Shown: one piece after another, positions 1 to 8,220 of the stretch
Position numbering within the stretch: the stretch's first letter is position 1
Layout: each line of letters starts with the position of its first letter
From: an uncultured Mailhella sp.
GTDB lineage: Bacteria; Desulfobacterota; Desulfovibrionia; Desulfovibrionales; Desulfovibrionaceae
Assembly (NCBI GenBank): GCA_910579055.1
Contig: CAJTSU010000003.1
Location: forward strand, 19,455 to 41,417
Length of the DNA stretch: 21,963 nucleotides
Direction of reading: 5' to 3'
Position numbers and translations under genes: made by a program
The notes under the pieces: model-generated
Told to the model about the DNA's origin: nothing
The model's database searches: none
Seen by the model: the letters and a program-made list of their open reading frames with translations, nothing else

Positions 1-2686
1 CCGGTAATGCCCGCCACAAGTCGATCATCCCGTCACCCGGTTTCGCCCGGAACAGCTTGCCCCGGCCGGGAATATGGCCGGTTTTGTAATCCACCACAAC
101 AAAGGAATCCCCCCGGCGATCCACCCGGTCAAGCCGTCCTTTCAGCATACGCTCAACGGGAAAGCCCGCCGCGTCCTCCGCCTGTACCGGAGCTTGCAGC
201 GTGTGCTCCAGCCGGCACGGCATCAGTTCCTCCGGCTGTCCGGCCAGATAATCCGCAAAACGTTTGGGCACGGCGGCCTTGAGCATGAACAGGCTCTCCG
301 CCGGAAGCCTGTCCGCCAGTTCGTCTCCTTCCAGTTCCTCATGAAAAAGAGCCTGCAATGTCTCCAGGGAAATATCGCCCGCTTTCAACCTCTTGTTCAG
401 CCAAGGTTCATAAGCCCGGTACAGCGTCTTGTGGATCAAATCGCCCGTACCCGCGTTATCATCGCCCTCCGGCACATCTTCCTTTTCCCACAAGCCGAAC
501 AGGTACTGACGGCAGAAGCGGGCGGGGCAGCGCATATAGGCATCCAGCAAGGTTGGCGCGAGGGGGCGGGAAAGCAGACGAGCCATGCGTGCGTCGAGCG
601 CTTCCGTGCGCGGCAGGGGCGCGCCGTCACGCACGGGCGGAGCCACCGCGGGAAATCCAGCCGCTCCGAACCCTTCGTCACCCGGCCCGATCAGATGACC
701 GGCCTTTTTTTCTTTGCGCCACAGGCATTCTTCCACAAAACGGGAGCGCTGTTTCTGCGTGTCCAGCAGCTCTGATCCGCTCAAGCCTTCCTGCCAGAAC
801 AACACAACCTCTTTCGCTCCGGCCAGCAGGCGATGGAAGGTATGCGCCTCCAGCACGGCGCGGCGAAACTTGTCCGGCAAGCCGAGCAGACCGCGCAAAT
901 TGTCCGGCAGCAAAGGGTCGCGCCCCGGTGTACCGGGAATGCGATCCTCCGTCATATCCAGCACATAGACCTTGTCAAAACGGAGCAGACGGGTTTCCAG
1001 CGTACCGAGCACCTGGAGTGCGGTAAGCGGATCAGCCTCAAAAGGCACACGCTCCTCGGCGAGATAGCGGCGTACCATGGCGAACAGGCTTTCGGGCGGC
1101 AATTCCTCACCGGACATGGCGTTATCCGCCAGAACGGGAATGACGTCCTTCATCAACCGGAACAGGCATTCCGCGTCCAGAGGAAATTTCGGCCAGACCT
1201 GCTCTCCGTGGTCGAGCAGCAATTCACAGATGCCTCCCAGGCGGCGGGCTGTATCGCGCAGGGTGGAGACATCGCGCCACGCGCTGACGAACAGTTCCAC
1301 GCAGCGTTCCCATAAAGGCCAAAGGGGGCGCAACTCCGGCGTTGCCTCGACGCGCATGCGCATCCGGCGCATAAAAGAGGGAAGACGCACCAACTGTCCG
1401 CCCCGGCGCAACTCTCGCTCCGCTTCAAGCAGCAGGGGGCGCAGCGCCGGACCGCCAGGCAGAGAGAGCATGCGCAGGCAGGGATGGGTCACCAGTTCAA
1501 GCAGAAGACGCCAGGGCCAACGCGGATCGTGCGTCTTTCCGCTGCCATGAGAGGCAGAAGAAGAGCGCATGTTTTCACGCAGGCGCAGGGCCAGATCCAC
1601 AAGCCGGGCCAGTTGTGATCGCTCCAGCGGATAACCGAGGGAAATGTTCAGTTCGCGTTCGGGCAGGTGCTGCAACACCGGCATGAGCAGGGAAGGGTGG
1701 GGCAGCACCACGGCCCTCCCGCCGCTTGAAATGTCCTGTGCGGCCTGACTTTCGGCGCTTTTGCCGGGCTCGTCTTCCAGCAGTCGGGCCAGTTCCGCCA
1801 GTTGCGAATGGAGATCATAGCCTGCGAAGAAATGGATATCCGGCCTGTTTCCGGTGGAGGGACATGCCTGTTCCGCCCTGGCATCCCAGGCGCGTATCCA
1901 GTCCCGATGATCGGCGCAGGCCCAATGCCCTCCGCCCCGAACCACGCCGGGATCGCTGTGCAGGCAGACATGTGCGCCATGCTCCCACAGATAGCGGAAC
2001 AATATGTCTTCCGATGCGGTCAGGCGCACAAAGCCCGCCAGAAATACGGCCCGGCCCTCCAGCGCCGCAGGAAGCGGAGGATCCTCCCGTGCGGCCTGCG
2101 CTGTCTGCCCGGCTTCCAGTCCGCGCGTGGAAAGCCCGGCCTTCGCCATAGCTTTCAGCCACGCGTCATTGATTTCGCGCAAATCCGCCAGCAGAGCCGA
2201 GGCAAAGGGGAGCACGCCGTCCACCGCATCCAGAGGTCGGATTTCAACCATTTGGTTCGCGCATTCTTCAAGCAGAGCCGCGAGCCGCATTCCCCAGGGC
2301 AGAAAACGGGCCATGCCGCCCGGCTTGTCAAGATCGCGCAGAGGGCTGTCCTCAGGGCGGGAATGCGCCACACGGGCCACGCAACGGCGCAGCAACGCCA
2401 CCAGATCCGGCATTTCGGCCCGCCGTAAAGGCGGCGTGCGCAGCCAGGCGGCGCGGCATACATCCCGCAGTTCGTCCACGGTAATCATGCGCGGCAGGCG
2501 CATGGGCCGCCCTGCCTGCCGGTACAGTTCTTCCATATAACGCCGCGGGCGGCTGTTGGGGAAGACAATAACGGCCCGGCCCGGTTTGCCGCCTGTAGCG
2601 CGATCCGCCATATCCTTCAGAGGCGCAAGAAAATCCGTGTCCCACGGAATAACGGAAAAAGGAAGGCGCGATCCGTTCTGCGTCAT
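1..2686 (-). CDS. addB: AddB-type helicase-nuclease subunit (3' end outside window)
   Basis: Second subunit of the AddAB double-strand-break resection complex, which works with AddA at DNA ends in the cytoplasm. The frame is open from the ATG at 2686 to the left edge (895 residues visible), so the C-terminus is missing. The N-terminus (VIVFPNSRPRRYMEEL) resembles the inactivated helicase core of alphaproteobacterial-type AddB and has no Walker A motif. The nuclease signature of the PD-(D/E)XK family appears at the far left as GRLDRVD followed by VVVDYKTG, with the Asp-Tyr-Lys at residues 866-868. Cys720 and Cys725 lie before it and may contribute to the iron-sulfur site known in AddB; the C-terminal cysteines would be outside the window. 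The start lies 19 nt after the addA stop, with only a weak ribosome site, consistent with translation after addA. The family assignment rests on this architecture and on the addA neighbour. Confidence 0.88.
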   Translation of the reverse strand, partial: MTQNGSRLPFSVIPWDTDFLAPLKDMADRATGGKPGRAVIVFPNSRPRRYMEELYRQAGRPMRLPRMITVDELRDVCRAAWLRTPPLRRAEMPDLVALLRRCVARVAHSRPEDSPLRDLDKPGGMARFLPWGMRLAALLEECANQMVEIRPLDAVDGVLPFASALLADLREINDAWLKAMAKAGLSTRGLEAGQTAQAAREDPPLPAALEGRAVFLAGFVRLTASEDILFRYLWEHGAHVCLHSDPGVVRGGGHWACADHRDWIRAWDARAEQACPSTGNRPDIHFFAGYDLHSQLAELARLLEDEPGKSAESQAAQDISSGGRAVVLPHPSLLMPVLQHLPERELNISLGYPLERSQLARLVDLALRLRENMRSSSASHGSGKTHDPRWPWRLLLELVTHPCLRMLSLPGGPALRPLLLEAERELRRGGQLVRLPSFMRRMRMRVEATPELRPLWPLWERCVELFVSAWRDVSTLRDTARRLGGICELLLDHGEQVWPKFPLDAECLFRLMKDVIPVLADNAMSGEELPPESLFAMVRRYLAEERVPFEADPLTALQVLGTLETRLLRFDKVYVLDMTEDRIPGTPGRDPLLPDNLRGLLGLPDKFRRAVLEAHTFHRLLAGAKEVVLFWQEGLSGSELLDTQKQRSRFVEECLWRKEKKAGHLIGPGDEGFGAAGFPAVAPPVRDGAPLPRTEALDARMARLLSRPLAPTLLDAYMRCPARFCRQYLFGLWEKEDVPEGDDNAGTGDLIHKTLYRAYEPWLNKRLKAGDISLETLQALFHEELEGDELADRLPAESLFMLKAAVPKRFADYLAGQPEELMPCRLEHTLQAPVQAEDAAGFPVERMLKGRLDRVDRRGDSFVVVDYKTGHIPGRGKLFRAKPGDGMIDLWRALP

Positions 2687-2705
2687 GTCTGTCTCGGGTA
2701 GTATT

Positions 2706-5700
2706 TTATGAGTGAGATGGCTCATGATTCATGGAGAACATCCGTTTGCGATCCAGGTAGATCAAGGCACCGCGCACGGGTTTGCCCGCATCGGCGGCAA
2801 GCGCTTGCATATAGTTCCTCAACTGGCGCTCGTGAGCGGGCACGGGCAAGGCGCAGTCCCCTCCGCTCTTGTACTCTACCGCGATGACTTCCTCTGCGTT
2901 TTCCACCAGCAAATCCACTCGGCGCAGCCTGCCGTCACCATCCAGCAGCGACTGCTCGGGCACCCCCAGGCGCAGCCACTCTCCACTCTCGGGCAGAGCG
3001 GCATACCAAATCAGCATGTCTTCCAGTTCCATTTCCAGTTTCCGGCGCTCGCGCAGAGGCAGAGGAAAGCGCAGTAATGCCCGCTGAACCGCGTGGCGGG
3101 CCGCGCGCTGAATGGCGGAACTGTCCGCTTCGGGCCATCCGCCTTCCGCCTGCATGAGTTCCAGGCAAAGATGCGCCAACACGCCCCGTTGACGGGAGGA
3201 AAGCGCAAAGCCTCCCGCGGCCGAGGCACCAGGCGATATTTCTCCGGCTCCCTCAACAATTCCCCCCGCTGCTCCCCCAGGGGCAATACCAGCAGAAACC
3301 TCAGCGGATACTTCTTCAGGGGCGCGCCACCCGGCCCACTCCTCCAGCGGACTGCGAAAGATCCGCAGACGGGGCAGCCAGGCCATGGGCAGCCAGGGTT
3401 CGTTCTCGCCAAATTCTTTTTCACAGGGGGCATTTTTGCGCGGGTTCTCTTCGGTTTCGGGCCGGGGTTCGGCGCTGTCTGCGGCAAAATCCGCTGGGCA
3501 CGGGCATGTGCCCCGTGTCCATTCCCCCTGCTCATTCCTTTCCATGCCGTTGAGCAACGGCCCAATCAGCCGCTCCAGCACCGCATTCATGCCCTTGGGC
3601 GTTTCTTCCTCGGGCGGCAGAAAACAGTGCAGTTCGCTCACGGCTCTGGTACAGGCCACATAAAAAAGGTGCATGGCTTCGCGCGCGTCGTCCATCACGG
3701 CTTCCAGCCAGGGGAGCCCCAGAGCGCGGACTCTGCGGCCCAATACGGTCAACCCTCCCGCCTCACATACCATGGGCGGAGGCTGTGCTCCCGGAGGAAG
3801 CTTGCCGACGGAAAAAGAGAGCCAGGGCAGGATCACTGCGTCAAAGGCAAGCCCCTTGGCCCGATGTATGCTCATAACCCGCACGGCATCCATATTCTTC
3901 GGCAGAGGAGCCTTTTCTTCCTGCCCCTTTTCATTCCACCATTGCAGGAAAGTCCCCGCGTCTGCCTGCCCCCGCTGCTCCGCCGCGTGAAGAATTTCCA
4001 GAAAACGGCGGATGAAACCTTCTGCCTGGGGGTTGCGTTCCCGCACCTTCCAGCGGCGGTACAGGCCGCAAATGGTATCGTAGGGAGTATACAGGCCCGC
4101 GCTTTCCGTCAGCGGGGCGAACCAGAAACGCCACAAGCCGGGAAAGTCGATGGAAAAACGCTGAGCCAGCGGGATCGTGCGGCCCTCGTCGGCCTGATCT
4201 CGATCCAGCCCGGCTGCCCAGTCGCGCAATGCGTCCCGGCGTGAAGCCGGAGCGCCGCCTTCTCCCCAGCAGGCCGCCGGGGCGGGTGGCAGGAGTTCCT
4301 CTCCTTCCAGTACGCTCCAGAAGGCAATATCGTCATCCTGAGCGGCAAGAAAGGCCATCAGGGCCACGGTCTGCGCGACAAGCGGCTGCTCGGACAGCAG
4401 CAGACTGGCCTGTGTGAGCACGGGAATCCCTCGCCCCAACAGCCATGCGGCGGCTTTCTCGCTCTGTCCCGTAGTGCGTGTAAGAACGCAAAGCGAGGCA
4501 TACGAACCCGTTCTGGCCGCAATTTCCCGCACCTTTTCCGGCAACATGCGCTCCAGAGCTTCGTCTTCAGTTTCGGCCTCCATGTCCGCCGTCTCTCCCC
4601 CCCTGCGTCGCGAAGATTTGGGCGGCAGGCGACGCAGCGTGATCAACCCGCCTTGGGGCGCGCACGCCGGGGCAAGCTGCGTCGCATCGGAGAACGCCCG
4701 GGCCAACAGCCCGGACGCGGATTCCAACGCCTCCAGGCGTTTCGGCTCCTGATCCGCATAGGTATTCGACTTCGGCACCAGAGCGTCCAGCGCGTCCCGG
4801 GCAGTGGATATTTCCGCCAGGGCGGAGAACACCTCATTGTTCCAGGCGATGATATTTTGCCGGCTGCGCCAGTTATGTGTCAGAGGGGCGTCCGGTGCAG
4901 CGCCGGACAAGGGATCGAACGTACCCGCCAGCATGTGGGGAACCTCCTCAAACAGGGAAGATTCTCCGCCGCGCCAGTGATAGATGGACTGCTTGACGTC
5001 TCCGATCAGGGAGACACTTCCTCCACGCGCCAGCACTTCCCGCGCCAGCGGCTCCATGGCCTTCCACTGGGCGATGCTGGTATCCTGAAATTCATCAATA
5101 AGAATGTGTGCGAGGCGCGCCCCCATGCGGCAGAAGCTCTCGTCCACGCCGTACTCCCCGTTCAGCACACGGCAGGCCAGCGCCGGCATGCGGGAGGCGG
5201 GCAGCAAGCCCGCCGCGCTCTGGCGTTCTGGCAGCTCGTTCAGCGCCAGAAAGGCCAATTCCAGAAAAGGAGCCAGACGCCGCGCATCGCGGAAGACGGC
5301 CCGGGCCGTCTTGGCAAGGGAAATATCGCGTCTCAGGGCCGCCAGACGCGCCGTGCATTCCGGCCCGGCGTCGAGCGGCCGCTCTTCACACAGATATACG
5401 CTGGTGAGGTCCTTGACACTGGCGGGGCGGCAAGGATCAAGCCTGCCCGGCAGGGCCGCCAGAGCTTTCATCAGGCCGTTGGTAGACTTAAGCCCTTCCT
5501 TTTCCAGCAGATCGCGCAGCACCGCAGCATCCGCAAGGATATTCCGAAGCATGGTTTCCAGCGTTTCCGCCATACGCCGGGAAGATGCCGTTTCCAGCAG
5601 ACGTTCCAGCGTTTCGCCTTCCCCCTGATCCAGCAGGGAGAGCAGCCAGCCGGCCAGCTCGGCAATACGATCCCGCACACGCTTGCCGGCCAGAAAACCT

Positions 5701-6296
5701 CGGGCGTCGCCGTAGGCCAGCTCTTCCTCACAGGCAGCGGCAAAAGCGGCGCGCAGCTCATCCCCGCCGTTCTGCCCCCCTTCACGAGCCCGTTCCGCCA
5801 TATCTTCGATCAGCGGGCCAAACAGATCGGCGTTGTTGAACGTGGTTTCAAAATCCGGCGGCAGATCCAGCTCCAGAGCGGCCTGACGCACCACCAGATG
5901 CAGCAGGCTGTCGATGGTGCGCAGATTGAGGTCGTCATAACGCCGCAGGAGATCGTCCACGGCGGAGGACGCTGTTTCCCGCGTCCAACCGTGCATATTT
6001 TCCGGGGCTTTTTCCTCTCCCAGGGCTATTTTTTTCAGCCGGGAAAGAACGCGTTCCTTCATTTCCTGTGCGGCGGCGTTGGTAAAGGTTACGCCCATGA
6101 CGTCGGACCACGCCCGCGCTTCACCGTCTGCGGAAGGCAAAGCGCAGCCCCCGTTCCGGCCCTGCCCTGCGCCGTGTTCTCCGGCAAATTCTCCCGCAGG
6201 TGAATTACTCCCGGCCAACATCTCCAGAAACAGGCCAGTCAGCCGGTGCGTCTTGCCTGAACCGGCGGAAGCCCGAATCCTGTGCAATCCGTTCAT
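2706..6296 (-). CDS. addA: AddA helicase-nuclease subunit
   Basis: UvrD/RecB-like SF1 helicase fused to a RecB-type nuclease; it unwinds and degrades DNA ends for homologous recombination. At 1196 residues it has normal family length. Visible motifs: Walker A SAGSGKT at residues 10-16, Walker B DEFQD at 401-405, GDVKQSIYHWRGG shortly after (motif III), LTHNWRS (motif IV), MSIHRAKGLAFD from about residue 808 (motif V), FYVACTRA (motif VI), and the nuclease motif RRVDLL followed by VEYKSG at about 1140-1145 and QLRNYMQAL. A Gly/Ala-rich insertion of roughly 45 residues follows motif I, and a low-complexity linker precedes the nuclease domain. The start codon is set by Walker A lying only nine residues in, which is usual for AddA. 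Its ATG overlaps the stop of an upstream 58-codon ORF by four bases, so translation is probably coupled. Confidence 0.96.
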   Translation of the reverse strand: MNGLHRIRASAGSGKTHRLTGLFLEMLAGSNSPAGEFAGEHGAGQGRNGGCALPSADGEARAWSDVMGVTFTNAAAQEMKERVLSRLKKIALGEEKAPENMHGWTRETASSAVDDLLRRYDDLNLRTIDSLLHLVVRQAALELDLPPDFETTFNNADLFGPLIEDMAERAREGGQNGGDELRAAFAAACEEELAYGDARGFLAGKRVRDRIAELAGWLLSLLDQGEGETLERLLETASSRRMAETLETMLRNILADAAVLRDLLEKEGLKSTNGLMKALAALPGRLDPCRPASVKDLTSVYLCEERPLDAGPECTARLAALRRDISLAKTARAVFRDARRLAPFLELAFLALNELPERQSAAGLLPASRMPALACRVLNGEYGVDESFCRMGARLAHILIDEFQDTSIAQWKAMEPLAREVLARGGSVSLIGDVKQSIYHWRGGESSLFEEVPHMLAGTFDPLSGAAPDAPLTHNWRSRQNIIAWNNEVFSALAEISTARDALDALVPKSNTYADQEPKRLEALESASGLLARAFSDATQLAPACAPQGGLITLRRLPPKSSRRRGGETADMEAETEDEALERMLPEKVREIAARTGSYASLCVLTRTTGQSEKAAAWLLGRGIPVLTQASLLLSEQPLVAQTVALMAFLAAQDDDIAFWSVLEGEELLPPAPAACWGEGGAPASRRDALRDWAAGLDRDQADEGRTIPLAQRFSIDFPGLWRFWFAPLTESAGLYTPYDTICGLYRRWKVRERNPQAEGFIRRFLEILHAAEQRGQADAGTFLQWWNEKGQEEKAPLPKNMDAVRVMSIHRAKGLAFDAVILPWLSFSVGKLPPGAQPPPMVCEAGGLTVLGRRVRALGLPWLEAVMDDAREAMHLFYVACTRAVSELHCFLPPEEETPKGMNAVLERLIGPLLNGMERNEQGEWTRGTCPCPADFAADSAEPRPETEENPRKNAPCEKEFGENEPWLPMAWLPRLRIFRSPLEEWAGWRAPEEVSAEVSAGIAPGGAAGGIVEGAGEISPGASAAGGFALSSRQRGVLAHLCLELMQAEGGWPEADSSAIQRAARHAVQRALLRFPLPLRERRKLEMELEDMLIWYAALPESGEWLRLGVPEQSLLDGDGRLRRVDLLVENAEEVIAVEYKSGGDCALPVPAHERQLRNYMQALAADAGKPVRGALIYLDRKRMFSMNHEPSHS

Positions 6297-6469
6297 ACCG
6301 AAGGGGCGCCCTCAATGACGGCGAGTTCCCGCCCGGTGGACTCCTCCACGGAACACCGGTAATTGCCATGCACGTCCAGCTGACGGCGGCGAGTACCCAA
6401 CGGCAGAAGCTGGGGGGGGAAGGGAGCAGGATTAAGAAAAGCTTGAAGAGAATCGTGTTTATGGGACAT
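6293..6469 (-). CDS. Small ORF (58 aa) translationally coupled to addA
   Basis: I do not recognise this protein. It begins MSHKHDSLQAFLNPAPFPPQ and ends RELAVIEGAPSV. Three things argue that it is real. Its stop overlaps the addA start as ATGA. A good sigma-70 promoter (TTGTCT, 17 nt, TATAGT at 6521-6549) fires into it with a leader of about 45 nt. The addA start itself has no ribosome site of its own (the sequence in front is GC-rich and lies inside this ORF). Its own ribosome site is modest (AAGG about 9 nt before the ATG). It has no signal peptide or membrane segment; the N-terminal half is Pro/Leu-rich and the C-terminal half mixed charged. It could be a real AddAB accessory protein, or simply a leader ORF that loads ribosomes onto addA. 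Confidence 0.55.
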   Translation of the reverse strand: MSHKHDSLQAFLNPAPFPPQLLPLGTRRRQLDVHGNYRCSVEESTGRELAVIEGAPSV

Positions 6470-6520
6470 GGCGCCTGCCTTGGAAACTCTCTGAGTGAGG
6501 AAAGGAAAGGGGTAGCCCCC

Positions 6521-6549
6521 ACTATAAACGCTTTCCCCCCCGAAGACAA
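6521..6549 (-). promoter_or_regulatory. Sigma-70-type promoter for orf58-addA-addB
   Basis: On the minus strand, TTGTCT (6544-6549) and TATAGT (6521-6526) are separated by exactly 17 nt. The predicted start is near 6514, inside a GGGG-GCTA-CCCC hairpin-like run, about 45 nt before the small ORF. This is motif matching only. Confidence 0.5.
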
Positions 6550-6584
6550 ACGCCCCTGCGGGGCCGCCGGGTCGGCCTCAAATC

Positions 6585-6601
6585 TCGCTGCGCTCGCGCC
6601 T
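6585..6601 (-). repeat. Core of GC-rich intergenic element, copy C
   Basis: Read on the minus strand this is AGGCGCGAGCGCAGCGA, nearly the same as the cores of the copies at 13370 (AGGCGCGAGCGTCAGCGA) and 21901 (AGGAGCGAGCGTAGCGA). Similarity fades outside the core. Confidence 0.4.
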
Positions 6602-6700
6602 TTGGCGAGCGAGGATATGTTCAACACTATTCCACAGCCGAGCGGGGGGAAAAGGGAACTTGACAGAAAGGCGGATCCTCTGAAACTTCTTTTTGCATCT

Positions 6701-6748
6701 CCTTCCTTCAGGAAGGGGCAATCCGCCTCCCCCCTGTCCGTCGGCTGC
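6701..6748 (+). repeat. metC-flanking repeat, upstream copy
   Basis: Positions 6707-6748 match 8030-8071 without gaps at 36 of 42 bases (counted by hand). The copy opens with the hairpin CCTTCC-TTCA-GGAAGG, whose stem is changed but still paired in the downstream copy. It lies about 50 nt before the metC start. Confidence 0.7.
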
Positions 6749-6797
6749 GGAGTCAGTCGCCGGACGGGACGACGGTGGTAAACAGCAGGTTGAATCA

Positions 6798-7958
6798 ATG
6801 AACGATAGAACGTTGCTTTCCCATGCGGGGCGCGACCCCGCGGTGACAAACGGCACAGTGAACATGCCCGTGTACCGCGCTTCCACGGTGGTGGCCTCCA
6901 CGCTTGCCGAGTATGAGGGGCGTCATTGCAAGGGCTTGGATGAAATGTGTTATGGAGCCATGGGCACTACCACATACTACGCGCTGGCTGAAGCCATGAC
7001 GAAGCTGGAGCGGGGCGCGGGGGCCGTGATTACTTCGTCCGGACTTTCCGCCTGCACCATGGCCATATTGCCTTTTGTCGCCGCCGGCGATCATATCCTG
7101 GTTACGGATTCAGTATACGGCCCGACCCGCCGTTTTTGCGAGACAGTGTTGAAGCGTTTCGGGGTGGAAACAACGTATTACGCTCCGGGAACGGGGGCGG
7201 ATATTGAGAAACTGTTCAGGCCGCAAACCAGGCTTGTGTTCACGGAAGTTCCGGGGTCCCTGACCTTCGAGATGGAGGATATCCCCGCTGTGGCCGAAGC
7301 AGCCCGGCGGCATGGTTGCCTTACGCTCATGGACAATACCTGGGCGTCACCTCTCTTTTTTAAAGCGCTGGAAAAAGGGGTGGATATTTCCATCCAGGCG
7401 GCTACCAAATATATCGGAGGGCATTCCGATCTGGTTTTGGGGGTGATCACTGCGCGTACGCGCGAACAATATGTTCGGCTTAAAGAGTGCATGATTGCGC
7501 TTGGTGAAACAACTTCTCCGGATGACTGCTATCTCGCCTTGCGCGGGCTTCGCAGTTTGTCCGCACGCATGCGCGCGCAACAAGAGAGTGCTTTGAAGAT
7601 CGCAACATGGCTGGAGGGAAGGCCGGAAGTTCTGCGCGTGCTGTACCCGGCTCTGGAAAGTGACCCCGGACATGCGTTATGGAAACGCGATTTTACCGGG
7701 GCCGGAGCGTTGTTTGGGGTGGAAATCGAGAAAACTTCAGAGCAGGCCGTAGCGGATATGGTGGACAGGTATCGGTACTTTGCCATTGGAGCAAGCTGGG
7801 GCGGCTTTGAAAGCCTGGTGACGGTCAATCGTCCGGAGCGCAGTGTACGCCCGTGGAAAGGAGAAGGAACGTTGTTGCGCTTTTCCATCGGGCTGGAAGA
7901 TCCGGAAGACCTCATTTCCGACCTTGCGGAGGGCTTTGTGCGCCTGAAGCAGGCCTGA
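6798..7958 (+). CDS. metC: Cystathionine beta-lyase (Cys/Met metabolism PLP enzyme)
   Basis: A 386-residue fold-type I PLP enzyme of the Cys/Met metabolism family. The beta-lyase (MetC-like) would convert cystathionine to homocysteine, pyruvate and ammonia in methionine synthesis; cysteine desulfhydrase side activity is common in the family. Visible signatures: TSSGLSACTMAILPF (cofactor phosphate-binding region), LMDNTWASPLFFKALEKG (the Asp that contacts the pyridine nitrogen), QAATKYIGGHSD with the PLP lysine at residue 204, and RYFAIGASWGGFESL near the C-terminus, a typical beta-lyase feature. I chose the ATG at 6798, preceded by AGCAGGT at a suitable distance; the frame is open further upstream, but that extension enters the repeat and is not family-like. 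The gene is monocistronic and has a copy of the same intergenic repeat on each side. Confidence 0.9.
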   Translation: MNDRTLLSHAGRDPAVTNGTVNMPVYRASTVVASTLAEYEGRHCKGLDEMCYGAMGTTTYYALAEAMTKLERGAGAVITSSGLSACTMAILPFVAAGDHILVTDSVYGPTRRFCETVLKRFGVETTYYAPGTGADIEKLFRPQTRLVFTEVPGSLTFEMEDIPAVAEAARRHGCLTLMDNTWASPLFFKALEKGVDISIQAATKYIGGHSDLVLGVITARTREQYVRLKECMIALGETTSPDDCYLALRGLRSLSARMRAQQESALKIATWLEGRPEVLRVLYPALESDPGHALWKRDFTGAGALFGVEIEKTSEQAVADMVDRYRYFAIGASWGGFESLVTVNRPERSVRPWKGEGTLLRFSIGLEDPEDLISDLAEGFVRLKQA

Positions 7959-7970
7959 CTTCTTTTTTAC
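7942..7970 (+). terminator. Weak intrinsic terminator overlapping metC 3' end
   Basis: A 5-bp stem GCCTG-AAG-CAGGC covers the last metC codons and is followed, after eight bases that include the stop codon, by TTCTTTTTT. The short stem and gap before the T-run make it weak. Confidence 0.35.
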
Positions 7971-8020
7971 CTTGAGAGCAATGTCAGTGCATTTCATCAA
8001 AAATTTTTTTGTGGTTTGAG

Positions 8021-8090
8021 ACCTCCCCCTTCAGGGAGGGGCAATGCGCACGCCCCCTATCCGTCGGCTGCAACGTCCGTAGGAGGGGGC
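8021..8090 (+). repeat. metC-flanking repeat, downstream copy
   Basis: Positions 8030-8071 repeat 6707-6748 at 36 of 42 bases. The opening hairpin has stem CTCCC/GGGAG around the same TTCA loop region, i.e. paired substitutions relative to the upstream copy. A second stem, CGCCCCCT with AGGGGGCG, encloses the following 22 or so bases. Confidence 0.7.
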
Positions 8091-8153
8091 GGCTGGGGAT
8101 TGAAGCGGGATACGCTTAACATTAAATTGCCTTGGCAGTGAGTTGTTCCAGCC

Positions 8154-8187
8154 CAAAAAAAACGGGATCCCCTTGCAGGAACCCCGT
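8154..8187 (-). terminator. Intrinsic terminator of the 131-aa gene
   Basis: Read on the minus strand, a 10-bp stem (ACGGGGTTCC with GGGATCCCGT, loop TGCAAG, two G-U pairs) is followed immediately by eight T. The G-U pairs would be A-C mismatches on the plus strand, so the structure favours the minus direction, as the gene requires. Confidence 0.8.
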
Positions 8188-8220
8188 TGAAATTTGCAAT
8201 GAATGCGCAGCCTGCGAAAT

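Larger units (their letters stand above)
6470..6797. other. Divergent intergenic region between addA operon and metC
   Basis: This 328-nt stretch holds no further gene that I can support. From the left it carries the addA-operon leader and promoter (6470-6549), a GCCCC-TGC-GGGGC hairpin, and a GC-rich core also found at 13354 and 21885 (here on the minus strand, 6585-6601). A TTTCCCCCC run near 6532 can pair with GGGGGGAAA near 6644. A TTGACA at 6660-6665 could be the -35 of a metC promoter, but the matching -10 position (AAACTT) is poor. The upstream copy of the metC-flanking repeat lies at 6701-6748. I looked for a methionine or SAM riboswitch in the metC leader and saw no recognisable core. 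Confidence 0.6.

Noticed and set aside
74..1315. Long plus-strand ORFs opposite addB (and similar ones opposite addA and cobA-hemD)
   Set aside because: They are antisense to well-supported genes and have no family motifs; they are open because of the high G/C third positions of the real gene.
6690..6797. Riboswitch in the metC leader
   Set aside because: The leader has hairpins but they belong to a repeat also present downstream of the gene, and I see no SAM or SAH aptamer core.
6205..6849. Long minus-strand ORF of 214 codons upstream of addA
   Set aside because: It overlaps addA's N-terminus and the metC start, has low-complexity sequence and no ribosome site; the 58-codon frame fits the junction better.
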